From NCBI GenBank assembly GCA_000277445.1, contig AJWJ01000027.1:1-64000 (forward strand): 64,000 nucleotides of DNA, in the 5' to 3' direction. Position numbers and translations under genes: made by a program. Of the stretch, positions 31,316-43,400 are shown piece after piece (position 1 is the first letter of the stretch; each line of letters starts with the position of its first letter). The notes beneath the pieces are model-generated. The model saw only the letters and a list, made by a program, of their open reading frames with translations, did not search any database and was not told the DNA's origin. This DNA is from Polysphondylium violaceum. Taxonomy: Eukaryota > Evosea > Eumycetozoa > Dictyosteliales > Dictyosteliaceae.

Positions 31316-31498
31316 ATGAAACCTTCTACTCCAAAAAGTAATAATAATATAAATTTTAATAATAATAGAGATATAACAACAATAACAACAGGTGTAAATA
31401 GTCCAATTTTTGGAACACCATCCAAAAATTTATTAACTTTTAATATTGGTAAAAGTCCAGCTTTTAATTTGGATCTTATTTATAGGGATTATGCTTAG
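31316..31498 (+). CDS. Small 60-aa protein of unknown function
   Basis: The single exon encodes 60 residues. The first part is Asn/Thr-rich, and the last 30 residues look conserved in character: VNSPIFGTPSKNLLTFNIGK, then SPAFNLDLIYRDYA. Paired SPxF/TPS motifs and the ending DLIYRDYA are unlike the random translations nearby. The start follows the A/T-rich leader common to genes in this window. It is divergent from the ankyrin gene. I do not recognise the family. A real short protein is somewhat more likely than not. Confidence 0.5.
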   Translation: MKPSTPKSNNNINFNNNRDITTITTGVNSPIFGTPSKNLLTFNIGKSPAFNLDLIYRDYA

Positions 31499-31579
31499 AA
31501 AGTAAAAATGATAGGACACAGAATAAGAAATTAGAATCTGCATGACTGATATCAGTATTTAAATATCTATATGCTTTCT

Positions 31580-32971
31580 TTAAAAATACTCTATTTTTTC
31601 TTTTATTTTTACAATAGAATTTGAATTTTTGATTGTTTCCTCAATAGTTGGTCCACAAAAACTTCGGATATTTATAGATTCTAATGTTTTGTTTCTTTGG
31701 AGTAGGCTTGAAAAGAATTCATTGTTTATAATGGAATGATTTTGATCCCGAAAATGAGACTTAGTTTCAGTGAAATCTAAATCCAATGATTTAATCGATT
31801 GATTTGTTGATAATGCATCTAATAAATCTTGAACCAATTGTTGATCAAATACACCAGGATTACTTTTTTTACGAACACAGTCCATTCCACAATATGATGC
31901 CCCAAGAGATAATTCAGTAATTGTTTTATTATTTGATAGTAATTGTAAACATTGTTTCCAAAGTGAAAGTGAATAAGGTGGTACAGTGTTGTCGCCATCT
32001 CCATATATATTATATGGACAAAATTCTTGTTCATTTTCATTTATGCTGTCATCCATTCGATTGAAATCATATTCATATGTATTATCATTATCACCATCAT
32101 TATCACTATTATGATATAAAGCTGAGAGAAAATGAAATTGAAGATTACATTTAAATGTTTGTAAATGAGGCGATTGAAGAAATCTATAAAATGCATACAA
32201 TGGTATAAAATCTTCTTCTATATTTATACTTGAATATCTATGATTTAATTTTGATATAGAATGATATAAACACAAATGACTCGATCCAGCATCTGTTGAT
32301 TGTATCGATGTGAATGACAATATTTTTGGATTTACATGTTTAATTATATCACATATAAAACTATAGGGTAGATCATCATTTTCATAATCATATACAAGTT
32401 GAAAAATATTGGTTTCTAATTGAAATGGTGATAATGATTCTAATTCTAATTCAATTCCTTCATGATCAAATTGTAGTTTTCTGGAGAAAGCATGGCCATC
32501 TAGTTTAAGACAAATATTTACTGTAATTCTATCTTTGTTTACCAATTTGTTTAAATGATTTAATATGCAAGGTGAAATACGTATGTGAATCTCCTCGTCC
32601 CTATATCCAATAGAAATTGATCTTAATGAATGATATTCTTTATTCAAAGAATCTATTAATCTATTATTAATCTCTTTATAATCAATGATTATATTTTGTA
32701 CTGATTCTTTTGTTATTAATTTATATTCATCATTGTTGTTGTTGTTGTTGTTGTTGATTCTTTTATAGTAAAAGAAAAAGTGGTGCTTGATAAATTGTTT
32801 TGATATGATAAACCATTCCTTACAAACAAAAAATAAATCATATATTGACACTAAATATCCTATGGTTGGTCCAAGCAAGAGAGAACCATGGTATTTTAGA
32901 TCCCATTCTAGCTTTAGTTCAGAGAATAAAAGATAAATTATGTGTTTTTGTATAGATTTAGGTATATTCAT
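31580..32971 (-). CDS. F-box-like LRR protein, not a close paralogue of the array
   Basis: Single exon, 463 aa. The N-terminus is MNIPKSIQKHIIYLLFSEL, then a helical region with VSIYDLFFVCKEWFIISKQFI, which has the spacing of an F-box (ISKQ/CKEW). A poly-Asn run at about residues 72-77 and an acidic D/N stretch at about 285-300 interrupt it. The C-terminal third has RanGAP/NLRC-type repeats: CLQLLSNNKTITELSLGASYCG, ALSTNQSIKSLDLDF and LLQRNKTLESINI. It extends the same-strand block of recognition-type genes but does not share the HLIIQKII signature. Confidence 0.7.
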   Translation of the reverse strand: MNIPKSIQKHIIYLLFSELKLEWDLKYHGSLLLGPTIGYLVSIYDLFFVCKEWFIISKQFIKHHFFFYYKRINNNNNNNNDEYKLITKESVQNIIIDYKEINNRLIDSLNKEYHSLRSISIGYRDEEIHIRISPCILNHLNKLVNKDRITVNICLKLDGHAFSRKLQFDHEGIELELESLSPFQLETNIFQLVYDYENDDLPYSFICDIIKHVNPKILSFTSIQSTDAGSSHLCLYHSISKLNHRYSSINIEEDFIPLYAFYRFLQSPHLQTFKCNLQFHFLSALYHNSDNDGDNDNTYEYDFNRMDDSINENEQEFCPYNIYGDGDNTVPPYSLSLWKQCLQLLSNNKTITELSLGASYCGMDCVRKKSNPGVFDQQLVQDLLDALSTNQSIKSLDLDFTETKSHFRDQNHSIINNEFFSSLLQRNKTLESINIRSFCGPTIEETIKNSNSIVKIKEKIEYF

Positions 32972-33549
32972 TTTATAATGATAATGATGGTTGTTTAAAA
33001 CAAAGTGATTTAAAATTACAATGAAAGATGGGATTTTTAAGAATTGTTTCCTAAGAAAAATTTAACTTGGAGTTTTTGTAAAAAAAAAAAAAAAAATAAA
33101 CCGAAAGTCTAACTTTTATGATGGAATAGGACTGTCTCGACTTTTGTAGGAGGTCTTACCGACATAATCGTCCTTCCTTAATTTTATGGATTAAATGATA
33201 GTCGACAAAATGTTGATGATACTAATTTAAAGGTAATTTCCATTTATAAAAGATCCACATTTTCATCATGTATCTCATTTATGTCATCAAGTTGTATGTC
33301 TTAATCCATAGAATCTTTCTTTAACTAGTTAAAGAAGTGAAGAAATGTTTGTATGGTCCAGGCCATTGCGGTCATATCCCTGAATGTTTACCTAGAGGTC
33401 CTTGATTTGATAATACTCCAGGTTTAGTTTCTCCAACTATTCCTCAAAATTTTATTTATATTTTTTTTCAATGAATTTCAGCTTTTGAAAATAAATAATA
33501 ATTCATAATTCTCTGAGAAAAAAAACTATATATTTAAAATGTTTATTGC
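32972..33549. other. Intergenic region holding a possible decayed Cys-rich coding fragment
   Basis: About 580 bp. The two ends are AT-rich. The centre (33120-33460) is GC-richer and reads like broken coding sequence on the + strand; see the separate entry. Confidence 0.5.
33182..33465 (+). pseudogene. Possible decayed host gene fragment (Cys/Gly/Pro-rich)
   Basis: In one + frame 33182 onward reads FYGLNDSRQNVDDTNLK, ending at a possible GT donor. In another frame, around 33345, it reads CLYGPGHCGHIPECLPRGP before a stop. The Cys-Gly-His-Pro composition is not what random AT-rich DNA gives, and it resembles Cys-rich extracellular proteins. Stops separate the pieces and no full gene model works. 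It could also be exons of an unrecognised small gene. Confidence 0.3.
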
Positions 33550-33994
33550 TTATTTAGCTATAATTACATCGCAGCAAGCATTTTTCATACAATGATCACT
33601 TACTGAAGAAATGAAAATTTTCTTTAAAGGACCCATACCTCTGGTTCCTAAAATTAAAATATCTATACTATAATCTTGAATTGCTCTTTCAATACCTTCT
33701 CTAACGTCTGAACTTCTTAATACTACTCTTTCATTTTTCATCTATAAAACAAAACTTTAATGAATATTTATATTTAAAAAAATTAATTAAATTTACAATA
33801 CCAATACATACACCATTGATTGAAGCCAAGTCTTCATATTTTTGTAATAAATCTTCGGCCTTGTGCAAGGCTTCATTCGGTTTGGCTATTGTTAATATAT
33901 GCATAATGTCTCCAGGTTTATAGAGACTCTGAGCCAATTGGAAGGCTTTATGTGAATTATCACTACCATCTAAAGATACTAAAAATCTAGTCAT
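33550..33994 (-). CDS. Universal stress protein (UspA) family
   Basis: Two exons (33812-33994 and 33550-33741), 124 aa, with a 70-nt intron between ASING and MKNERVV in phase 0. The protein begins MTRFLVSLDGSDNSHKAFQLA, the UspA beta1-alpha1 opening with the DGS motif. It ends with IDILILGTRGMGPLKKIFISSVS, which carries the G-x2-G-x9-S type ATP-binding signature of ATP-binding Usps, and CCDVIIAK. It is a little shorter than typical Usps (about 140-150 aa) because the middle loop is reduced. It is probably a cytosolic nucleotide-binding stress protein. Usp genes are common in bacteria, plants and dictyostelids. Confidence 0.88.
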
Positions 33995-34469
33995 ATTTTA
34001 TATTATTTATATTGGAGAGTGGAGGTGTATTGTCTGTTATGTCTGGCGTATAGGGTTGCTATGACTATTTTTTTCTTTTACACAGTTTTAAGATACTAAA
34101 AATAGTAATATCAAGGAGGAAAATTATTCTTGTTGGATGGAGATGGAAAATAAATTTTAAAATATAAAATTAATTATACTTTATCCTCTTTTATGGAGCT
34201 TTTCTTTACTTGCAACAATTTTAAAAAAAAATTAAAAAAAATCAAAAAAATTGCCAAACTTAAATAATGTAGACCAGGTTTTGGCATCTTTAGACTTTTA
34301 AATATATATGAGCGTGCCCTTTCACTTAAATCTTTGAAATAATAGATTCAAACAACAAGTGTCAAAAAAAAAAAAGAAAATAAAAAATTTTAAAGAAAAA
34401 TCTAGAAAAATTTCTAAAAATGGATAAAAATCTTGGGTTTTTTAAATTTTTTGATTCCATATTTATTTT
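33995..34469. other. Intergenic region downstream of the seven-pass membrane gene
   Basis: About 475 bp of mostly AT-rich sequence, including the Usp promoter and long A/T-rich stretches near 34220-34400. No supported gene. Confidence 0.6.
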
Positions 34470-35579
34470 TCAAGCAGCCGAACAATATGCTGTTGTTGTT
34501 TGTTTGGGGTTTTGTGGCGGTGAGTGTGGAGTTTTGGTAGAGTGGCTGTTGTTGAAATCCTTTTCGGCTTCTTGTTTGATATAAAATTGTTTTCTCGCTT
34601 TACTATCCATGTAGACCAAAATTAGAATCTCGAGAGATATGAAAATATCAATAACATTATCTACGGATGTGGCAACCAATAGTTGATTGCTATTTACAAT
34701 TGGAATAATAAAAGAGATTAAAAATACATGAATACCATTCCCCAAAAATGTAATACCCAATAACATTGCCATTGTGTAAAACTATAGAGATTAAATCGAG
34801 ATAGAGATATTAATATAACCAGATCTTTCCCCTTTTAGATCTAAATCCTGCACTACTTACAATATAAACTGAATTTGTTTGTTTTCTACCCACCAAGAAT
34901 CCATAAATTAAAAAGGCAGCCGAGAATGATATACTTAAAATGATTGTAAAAGTTCGTGAAAAAAATGTGACTACTTTATAAAAAAATGAATAATTTGGAT
35001 ATCTTGCATCAGCGATAGCTATTAATAGAACAAATGTGATTTGAATTAAAATAATAATGAAATACAATGGTTTTGCCATAAATGAAAAACAGCTATCTGG
35101 ATCTACTTTTTTTTTCATTTTCATTTTGTTTGGATCGTGATACATTTGAATCCTATGGTTTTCAAAATGCTAAATTAGTACACACTTTCATGTGAATCTA
35201 GAATGATTTCAAAATACTTACCAAAATAAAACTATAGCTAAAAATGATGATAATAATAAAAATGAAGGTGCATTTCTTAAAAAAGATAATAATCCTTCTT
35301 CGAACGTTGTGGTTGAATCATAAAATGTTAAACCTGAATTTATAATTTTGACTACAGATATACCTTTGTATTAATACCCATCCACCCAGATAGAGAAATT
35401 TATATTTCTAAACACTTACCAATTGTACATAAAAATATTAAAAAGGAAGTTTTTACTGGCAGTGAAAATTTTTTTTCAATCGATATACTAAAATAAGTTA
35501 TTAAGCACGAGAATATAAACATCAGTGACCACATCACTGCCCAAAATATAGTAACTTTTGAGGCTTTTTCTTGATCCAT
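34470..35579 (-). CDS. Seven-transmembrane protein, TOM1/GPR137-like
   Basis: Four exons (35420-35579, 35222-35363, 34861-35152, 34470-34781), about 301 aa. The exon 2 acceptor could also be 12 nt later (35351), in frame. Seven hydrophobic segments are visible: IFWAVMWSLMFIFSCLITYF; SFLIFLCTIG plus the following exon; SFLLLSSFLAIVLFW; PLYFIIILIQITFVLLIAIA; FFSRTFTIILSISFSAAFLI; AMLLGITFLGNGIHVFLI; and VIDIFISLEILILVYM. The tail is hydrophilic and ends AAYCSAA-like (TTTAYCSAA). The LIYGFLVGRK loop and the overall spacing recall the THH1/TOM1/TOM3 and GPR137 families of vacuole and lysosome membrane proteins, but no decisive motif is present. A divergent GPCR is the alternative. Confidence 0.6.
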
Positions 35580-37154
35580 CTTGATGGCTACATGTTGTTG
35601 AATAGAAAAAACCACAGATGTCAATAATTTATAAATAGTAATATTTAAAATAAATAATCAAAACCTTTATAGTCTTGATTAATGTAGAAAACAGAGAAGT
35701 GGTTGACTGGATAGGATTGGTTGATGGAAAAAATTAAATTTAAATAAAAATTTAAAAAAACAATAAATCAAAATTAAACAAGGGAGTGGTTTTGGTGGTA
35801 CAGAGGAGAACACAGCACTATCCCCTTTTATATATAAATAATAACCCCTTTCAAACACCCCAATTTTCTATAGATATATACCCAAAACAACAACAACTAA
35901 ATGTGTGATGTGTGATAGTGTTGAAAAAAGAAAATAAAAAAAGATATGTGAAAAACCTCCAAAAGTTGAGATATATAAAAATTAAGTTTTTGTTTAATGA
36001 TTTATTTTTTTCAAATCAAATCTAACTATTGAAAGTATGAAATTAATATAGTTGTTACACTAGATAAATAACACCCACTCGCCACAACCTATTCACTCTT
36101 TATCCACTTGTTGTTAAACTATTCCAACAACACATAATCAAAATAATAGTGTGTTTAGAAGAGAATACAAATATCCTTTTATATCTTTAAAACATGTGAG
36201 TGGATAATTTTTGCTTGTGTGATAGTGAACTAAAAAGGAAATATTAGGGTAGAAAAAAAAAAAAAAAAAAAAAAACAAAAAAAAACAATATAGAGGGTGA
36301 TTGTAAAATATGTATGAGAAAATTTTTGTATGGAGAAAACACAAGATATATTGTAGCGTAGATTTCATATGATATGGATAAAAAATAAATAAAAAAAAAG
36401 ATTTATTTAAACTACGATTTTTTTACATACATGTGATTGAGGATGAATCAAATGCCATTTTATTATAGTTTTATTATTACTTTTGTGATGTGACTAAAAG
36501 AAAAATAAAAATATATAAAAATGGAAGCTTGACATTTTGGTATCTGTTGATTTGATACAAAATGAGATTTAAATATTTTTTTATTTATTTTAATTTGGGG
36601 GGATAAAACATCATATGAAAATGATGGGGAAGAATAAAGAGGTGGTGTGAGTGTGTGATTGTGAGTGTGTGTTTGTTTATTATGCAAATAACTAAATGAG
36701 GTGTATGGATGCTAGCATAGGGAAACTAATTGATTTTAGATTAAAATAGAACGAATGTGGGGTGATAGTAGTAGTACAAATTACACCACCTACTGTATTG
36801 AATTGTATGGCAAACTTGTGTAATTTTTTGACTCCTACTCTATAAAATGTAAATGTTGCTGATAAATGAGTGAGGTAGTGATTAAATAGATTTAAACGTT
36901 TTCATCATCAAACCAAATAGAGATAAGAGTTTAATTTCCTTTTTGTTTCACACATATTAAAAAACAGCTACAAAAAAAACTATACCAACAATACACTATC
37001 AAAAAAGGAATAATACAAAAAAAGGTAAATTCAAATGCACCCCCCCCCCCCCCCATGTGTAGTAGAATAGGGTGTAATGTATTTTGTCCTATTTATAATT
37101 TATTTATTTAATAAATATAGTGTGTTTATTTAATTATTTTTGAGTCAATAATTA
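35580..37154. other. 1.6-kb intergenic region
   Basis: This lies between the fucosyltransferase (3' end) and the seven-pass gene (5' end). It is AT-rich with a run of about 24 adenines near 36248-36271 and a 15-base cytosine run at 37040-37054. Several G/T-rich stretches (36600-36720) look like promoter or 3' UTR composition. No supported gene. Confidence 0.6.
37040..37054 (+). repeat. Poly(C) run of 15
   Basis: Fifteen uninterrupted cytosines in strongly AT-rich DNA, about 115 bp downstream of the fucosyltransferase 3' end. Long C runs are rare at this base composition. It may be a slippage product, a quadruplex-forming site on the other strand, or an assembly/sequencing artefact. Confidence 0.85.
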
Positions 37155-39128
37155 TTAACAACAATTTAAATCTAATTTTTTATCTTCAATCTCTATGGTT
37201 TTACAATCTTTACTAGATACTAGTGATCTATGTTTTGAATAATCTAAAATTGAATCATGGTGATTAAAAGTCATATAGGCATTTAAACCATGTTCGTCAC
37301 CTCTGTACTTTTTAAACATGGATCTTGAAATTGAGGTTTGATCTAGAGCAATATTCCATATGGAAAAATCATCGACTTGACCCACAAATTGAGATTGACA
37401 ACCTATTTTAATGTCATGACTGCTGTCAATGGATGAAATTGAATTTGTAATAAAAGATATATCCAACACACCATTCAAATATAGACTGACCACCTCTGTA
37501 TTTGGAATCAAAGGATTGGGTGACACTGTTACGGCAACGTGTTTCCACTCATCATTTTTAATTGGTTTTTCCCCAGTGAAGCAATTGTCTTGATGTATAC
37601 AAAACTTGATATAGGATCTTTTCCAAATGGGCGAAATATAAATTTCAAATTGTTTTTTATTATTTGTTATTATCCTTGATATAGTAATAGAGTCATTAGT
37701 ATTTATATTGATTTAGTAATAACAATAATGATAATAAATATATTTACTTTGCATCATTTGAAAAGGAAGAGGTTGGATTAATCCAAAACATGATTGTCAT
37801 TTGGTCTGTTATTTTTGGAATGCTTGAATTTTGAGACACACTTAGACACGATGATTTTGATAGCAAGAGTGCACGCTTTTGGACCATTGTATCTATGGGT
37901 TCACCAAATTGGGATCTGTGTCCTGCCTGTTGAGTGGATTTCATTTTTTTAATTGTTTTTGACACATGTTCACATAATCTACAATCGCCACTATAAAACA
38001 CACATTGATTGTATTTCTCTACAAACCCGCTGGGATAAGGCTCCTTTTTCCAATTAAAGTATTCATTGTAGGCCGTATGATTGTTGAGTAAGTAATTTAA
38101 ATGGTCAGCCAAGTGTTTGGGATTCTTGAAATCACTGGTCTTGATTACACTGCCCTTTGGCACCCAATCATCAATATTGGGCGCCCCCATGTATATTGGT
38201 ACACTTCCACTCCTATAAATAACAAATATATTAGTATCATCATCATCAATAATTTACACAACAGCAACAGATAATAATAGAATACAAACAGTAGGGAAGT
38301 ATAGACTTTTTCTGTGACGTAATCAGTCATGTTATTGTTCTCAAAGGCGAGAGAAAACATGTACTTTGACAAGACCTTTCTTTTGATTCTGAGGGAATCA
38401 CCGAGATCGGAAAAGAGGGGATGGGGCTTATCTTCTTCGTCGAGGTCTTTGTTGTGCATGCAGGAGCCCAAAGCATCGACTTGGATGTGGTTCATGAGAT
38501 CCTTGGTATAACATGTACGGTATATGGCACCGCCACCATTGCAATTGGAAGACATGAACCCAATGGCCTGTATTTTATTCTCTGGTGCAACAGGAGGATT
38601 ACGAAACTCTTCGATGGAGCCGTTGTCATAGGATCCCCAACTGCAGGCAAACGTGATACGAACGTGATCTGTTTTTCTAAATGTATTGTTTACATCCATG
38701 TTTTCGTGAAAACGCTCTTGAGCAAGAACAGGGAAATAGACTTCATGTTCGTAGCCAAAGTTGATGTAGAGCTGATTCACTTGTTTTTGCGGAAAGTTTG
38801 GTTGATTCTTGAGAAATTCATAACCAAATCCTGCAAATGGCTGTGCTTCAAAGAGAATAGCATCTGCCGCACTAGCATATGCCTTGTCAGTCATATACTC
38901 GCAATCCACCGAACACTTTGGCTTTATAATATTCTGACCCACATAATTGGGTGTTGTGTATGTACGACTGCCGTATCCACACCAAGTGCCTCCACTCCAA
39001 ATAAGTATACCAACAGCCTGTACATGTACGATGTATATACTGCTCAACACTATAAACACAAATAATAGTTGCTGTGATTTTGTTATTGCTGTTACTGTAC
39101 TACTCTTTTGGCAGTGTATGTTTATCAT
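37155..39128 (-). CDS. GT10 alpha-1,3-fucosyltransferase with C-terminal LamG-like domain
   Basis: Three exons (38290-39128, 37748-38212, 37155-37674), 607 aa. An N-terminal hydrophobic anchor at about 19-38 (QQLLFVFIVLSSIYIVHVQA) places it as a type II Golgi enzyme or secreted protein. The GT10 catalytic domain ends with the family signature KYMFSLAFENNNMTDYVTEKVY, then SGSVPIYMGAPNIDDWVP, formed across the first splice. A short Cys-containing region follows (SGDCRLCEHV). A laminin-G/concanavalin-like beta domain then covers about 410-600: MTIMFWINPTSSFSN, DEWKHVAVTVSPN, VSLYLNGVLD and FVGQVDDFSIWNIAL. GT10 enzymes use GDP-fucose. The LamG-like part probably binds glycan or anchors the enzyme. 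Confidence 0.85.
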
Positions 39129-40491
39129 TATTTGAATGTATATATACTACTACTATTGCGCGCAGTGTGTGATGAGATGAATATATTTAGATAGGGTGTT
39201 TGTTTTTTTTAAAACATTTCGTGGGTGGGTGTTTATTTCATTTGAATACCACACATACCCCTCATCAAATAAAATTAAAATAAAAAAAAAATTTTATTAA
39301 TAAAAATAACTGGGTCCTCTTATATGAATGATCGATCATGCAAACAAACAGAGAAATGTAGTCAGATTCACATCTATCATTGATAAATTCTATCTTTTAT
39401 CTTAATGAATGATGTATTATTGTTAATATTGTTATTTGATTTTTGTTATTTATTTACATATTTATTTATTTATTAGACTTTTTAGTAACCACTGACGACT
39501 ATAAAAAAAAAAAAGAAAAGAAAAAGTTATTATTTTCAAGTTTAAAAGGTCAGAGTTTGGGCACATGTAAATGTAAAATGTAAGCTAAATTTTTGTTTAG
39601 AATCTACGTTGCTGTATCAAAAACATACTTTCACCCAACAACACCCAGAAGGGAATCAGTATAGTAACTGTTCTACCATTTGATTACTTTCCCCAGATAT
39701 TTTTAAAAATAATTTTTCAAAAATTAATTTTTTTCAAGAATTTAGCCCCCCCTAACACCTCAAAGCCACCTTGCACCATTCAAAGTATCATGATTTAGAC
39801 AGAGATTTTTCACATAAAAACAAAAAAATTTCTATTTTTAAAATTTTGATTTTTTCTTGTTTTCTCAAAAAGTTATTTTTAATATATTGAAAGGGGGGCT
39901 ACAGAATTACACTCAAAAAACTGTTCACCTTTGTTCCCTTTGCTCTTTTTCTTTTATTTTTATCAAACACATTCTCTATTACTAAATAGATATTCTTTAT
40001 TTTGGAAAAAGTAATAAATTTTTAAACTCTGTACCACATCAAAACATTTTCACACATTCAACACAAATTTCTTTATTTATATTCCCACTCACACACACAC
40101 TAATCTCATCTCCCTGTATTTGGGTTTACATATTAAATGTATATATAGATTTTTAGAACAAAACTAAAAAGAGAGAGAAAGAGAAAGAGAAAGAGAAGAG
40201 GGAGCACAGACACATCCACACTCACCTTTGGGTGAAATTTAAGAAAAATCACACCCCCATAGCACCCATTGCTCACACACATATTAGAAAATTAAATTTG
40301 CTTTTAACAATTGCAGCTGTACCAAATTACAAACACAACCATTATCATTATTTATTGTACAAATTCAATACCTATATTATTATAAATTTCACCACACGCT
40401 ATCACCAACTTGACTTAGAGTAATACATAGTAGTTGTAAATAACAATAATCACCACCACTCCGACCACGACCACCACCACTACTACCAAAA
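39129..40491. other. 1.4-kb divergent intergenic region
   Basis: Upstream of both the fucosyltransferase (-) and the P4-ATPase (+). Mostly AT-rich. A purine repeat (GAGA/GAAA) occupies 40170-40203, and a CA-rich leader precedes the flippase start. No supported gene. Confidence 0.6.
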
Positions 40492-43400
40492 ATGTCTATG
40501 AATATCTCTGAATGTATAAAATCAAAACTTAAAAGAAAGTGTAAAATTAAAACCAATAGAAAGATAGAGATAAACAATCAAATATCGACCGAAACCTTAA
40601 ATGTAAATTCAACTCCACCATCAACGAATCATAACAGTAGCAATAGTAATAGTAATAGTAGTAATAATACAGACATTCACTCTCCATTTAAAAATAATTG
40701 GATATCAACGACAAAATACACAATATTGACATTTATTCCAAAGAATTTATTTGAGCAAGTAAGTAGTAGAAATAGCGCTATTTATTTATTGTCGATATAC
40801 TAATAATCAATCAATAATATAGTTTTGTAGAGTTGCAAATTTATATTTTTTATTTATTTTAGTATTATGTCATACACCTATATCACCAGTGGCACCTGGA
40901 CCAAGTGCCATTAATCTCGGTATTGTATTATTAATCAATGCAATCAAAGAGGCATATGAAGATTTTCATAGATACAAATCTGATAAAAAGATCAATCATC
41001 AATTGGCCAAAGTGGTCACCAAAGAGGGATTTATTGAAAAGTGTTGGAAAGATTTGATTGTTGGCGATATCGTTTACATTGAAAATGAACAACAGTTTCC
41101 CGCAGATATGGTGTTGTTATCGACGTCGAGTGAATTGTCGGCAGGACATTGTTATATAGAGACATCCAATTTGGATGGTGAAACAAATCTAAAGTGCAAG
41201 CAATCACTGTTGGAAACCAATCATCTCACCATCGATAATATACCAACACTTGACTCGACAATAATAGAGTGTGAATCACCTACACTCAATTTAAACAAAT
41301 TTGATGGAAGAATTACAATCAACAAGACAACCTATCCCCTCACCATCGACCAGCTACTCATTAGAGGCACTACCCTGATGAACACCAAACACTTGTATGG
41401 AGTAGTCATTTACACAGGCCACGAAACCAAATACATGCTCAACACCATGGCCACACCATCCAAGCGAAGTAAATTAGAGAGAACCATGAACAAAATTCTC
41501 ATCTATGTATTAATAGTCGAAGCCCTCTTGTGTTTGGGCTCTGCAATGGCCGGTTTTGCTTTTGAGAAAACCGTTGGCATCAATTCCTTTTATTTGGCAT
41601 TAAAGCAACATCACTATGGCGTACGAACTGTGTCTAGATTCTTTACCTTTGTCGTACTATACTCCACCATTGTCCCCATCTCCTTGTATGTCACCATGGA
41701 GATTGTCCGTGTCTTTCAAATCGTATCCATCAACAAGGATAAGAAAATGTATCATAGCGAAACAAATACATTTGCCAATGCAAGAACATCCAATCTCAAC
41801 GAAGAGCTAGGACAGGTGGAATACATATTCTCTGACAAAACAGGTACACTCACAAGAAATGAAATGGAGTTTAGAATGTGTTGTATTAATGGCCAAGTGT
41901 TTGGCAGTCTTCCATGCGAGAAAAACTTTTTAGTTGGTCCTGGCAGTGTATTAAACATTAGTCAAGAGAATATCGAAGGTTGTAGTGCAAAAGACAACTA
42001 CACCAAACCCTTAAACGTAGATTTCACCGTCGCTGAAAACTTGGAATTCTTTATTGTGTTGGCTATCTGCAACACAGTCATTCCCGAGATGGACAATAAT
42101 GATGGATGTGGTCAAATCAAATACTCTTCCTCATCACCAGATGAGATTGCGCTAGTTAATGCTTCCCTTAATTTAGGTATTAAGTTGGTCTCAAGAACTC
42201 CCAACTCTATCTGTGTATGCGTCAATGGTGGTCAAGAAGAGAGAGTCTACACCATTTTAAATATATTGGAATTCTCGAGCGATAGAAAGAGAATGTCCAT
42301 CATTGTCAAAGACCCAACTACCAACGAAATTATAGTCTATTGCAAGGGTGCAGATACATCCATTCTACCCTATTTGAATAATTCCAGCAACGATGAAAAG
42401 ATTTTAAAGATCCAAGAAGACAATCTAAACAAGTTTTCTTGCAATGGACTTAGAACCCTTTGCATTGCTAAAAAAGTAATCACTCAACAAGAATATGACG
42501 CATGGTCTCTATTGTACAAAGAGGCCAGTATTAGCATCAGTGAAAGAGATTCAAAAATGGAGGCTGTCTCTACAGAGATGGAAAACAATTTCACCCTCCT
42601 CGGTGTCACTGGCATTGAAGACAAACTTCAAGAGAATGTCACTGGCACAATCTCTACCCTTTTAGATGCAGGAATTAAAATTTGGATGCTTACCGGTGAT
42701 AAACAAGAGACTGCAATCAATATTGGTCTATCTTGTCAATTATTAAACGATTTGGAGATACTAATCATCAATGATCAATCGATTCAAGATTTGAATGTGT
42801 CGATTAAAAATGCAATCGATAAAATTAAATCTGAATCTCCTGCTACCAAGCAATATGGTTTGGTCATTGATGGTAAAACCCTCGCCTATGCATTCAATTC
42901 AACCAATGAACAAGATTTCTATGACTTAACCACCATGTGCAAATCGGTCATTTGCTGCAGAGTCACACCATTCCAAAAAAGTGAAGTTGTACGTATAGTA
43001 AAAGACAGAACAACATCCATTACATTGGCCATCGGAGATGGCGCAAATGATGTCAGTATGATTCAAAAGGCCCACATTGGTATCGGTATCAGTGGTAAGG
43101 AGGGCAGACAAGCTGTTTTGGCCAGTGATTTTGCAATTTCTCAATTTAGATTCTTAGAGCGATTGGTGTTGGTTCATGGCAGATACAATTACAAACGTTT
43201 GTGTCTTTTGATCTGTTACTTTTTCTTTAAGAATCTCATGTCATCTCTCTTGCAACTTTGGTTCAGCACCAACACACTTTTCTCTGGTCAAACATTTTAC
43301 GATGCAGTCAATATCTTGGGATACAATCTCGTGTTTACATCACTTCCCATCATTGTAATGGGTGTCATTGAAAAAGATATTGACAGTGTCTATCTGAAAC

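Noticed and set aside
38421-39065. 214-codon + strand frame over the fucosyltransferase
   Set aside because: Shadow of the GT10 exon; composition is not protein-like.
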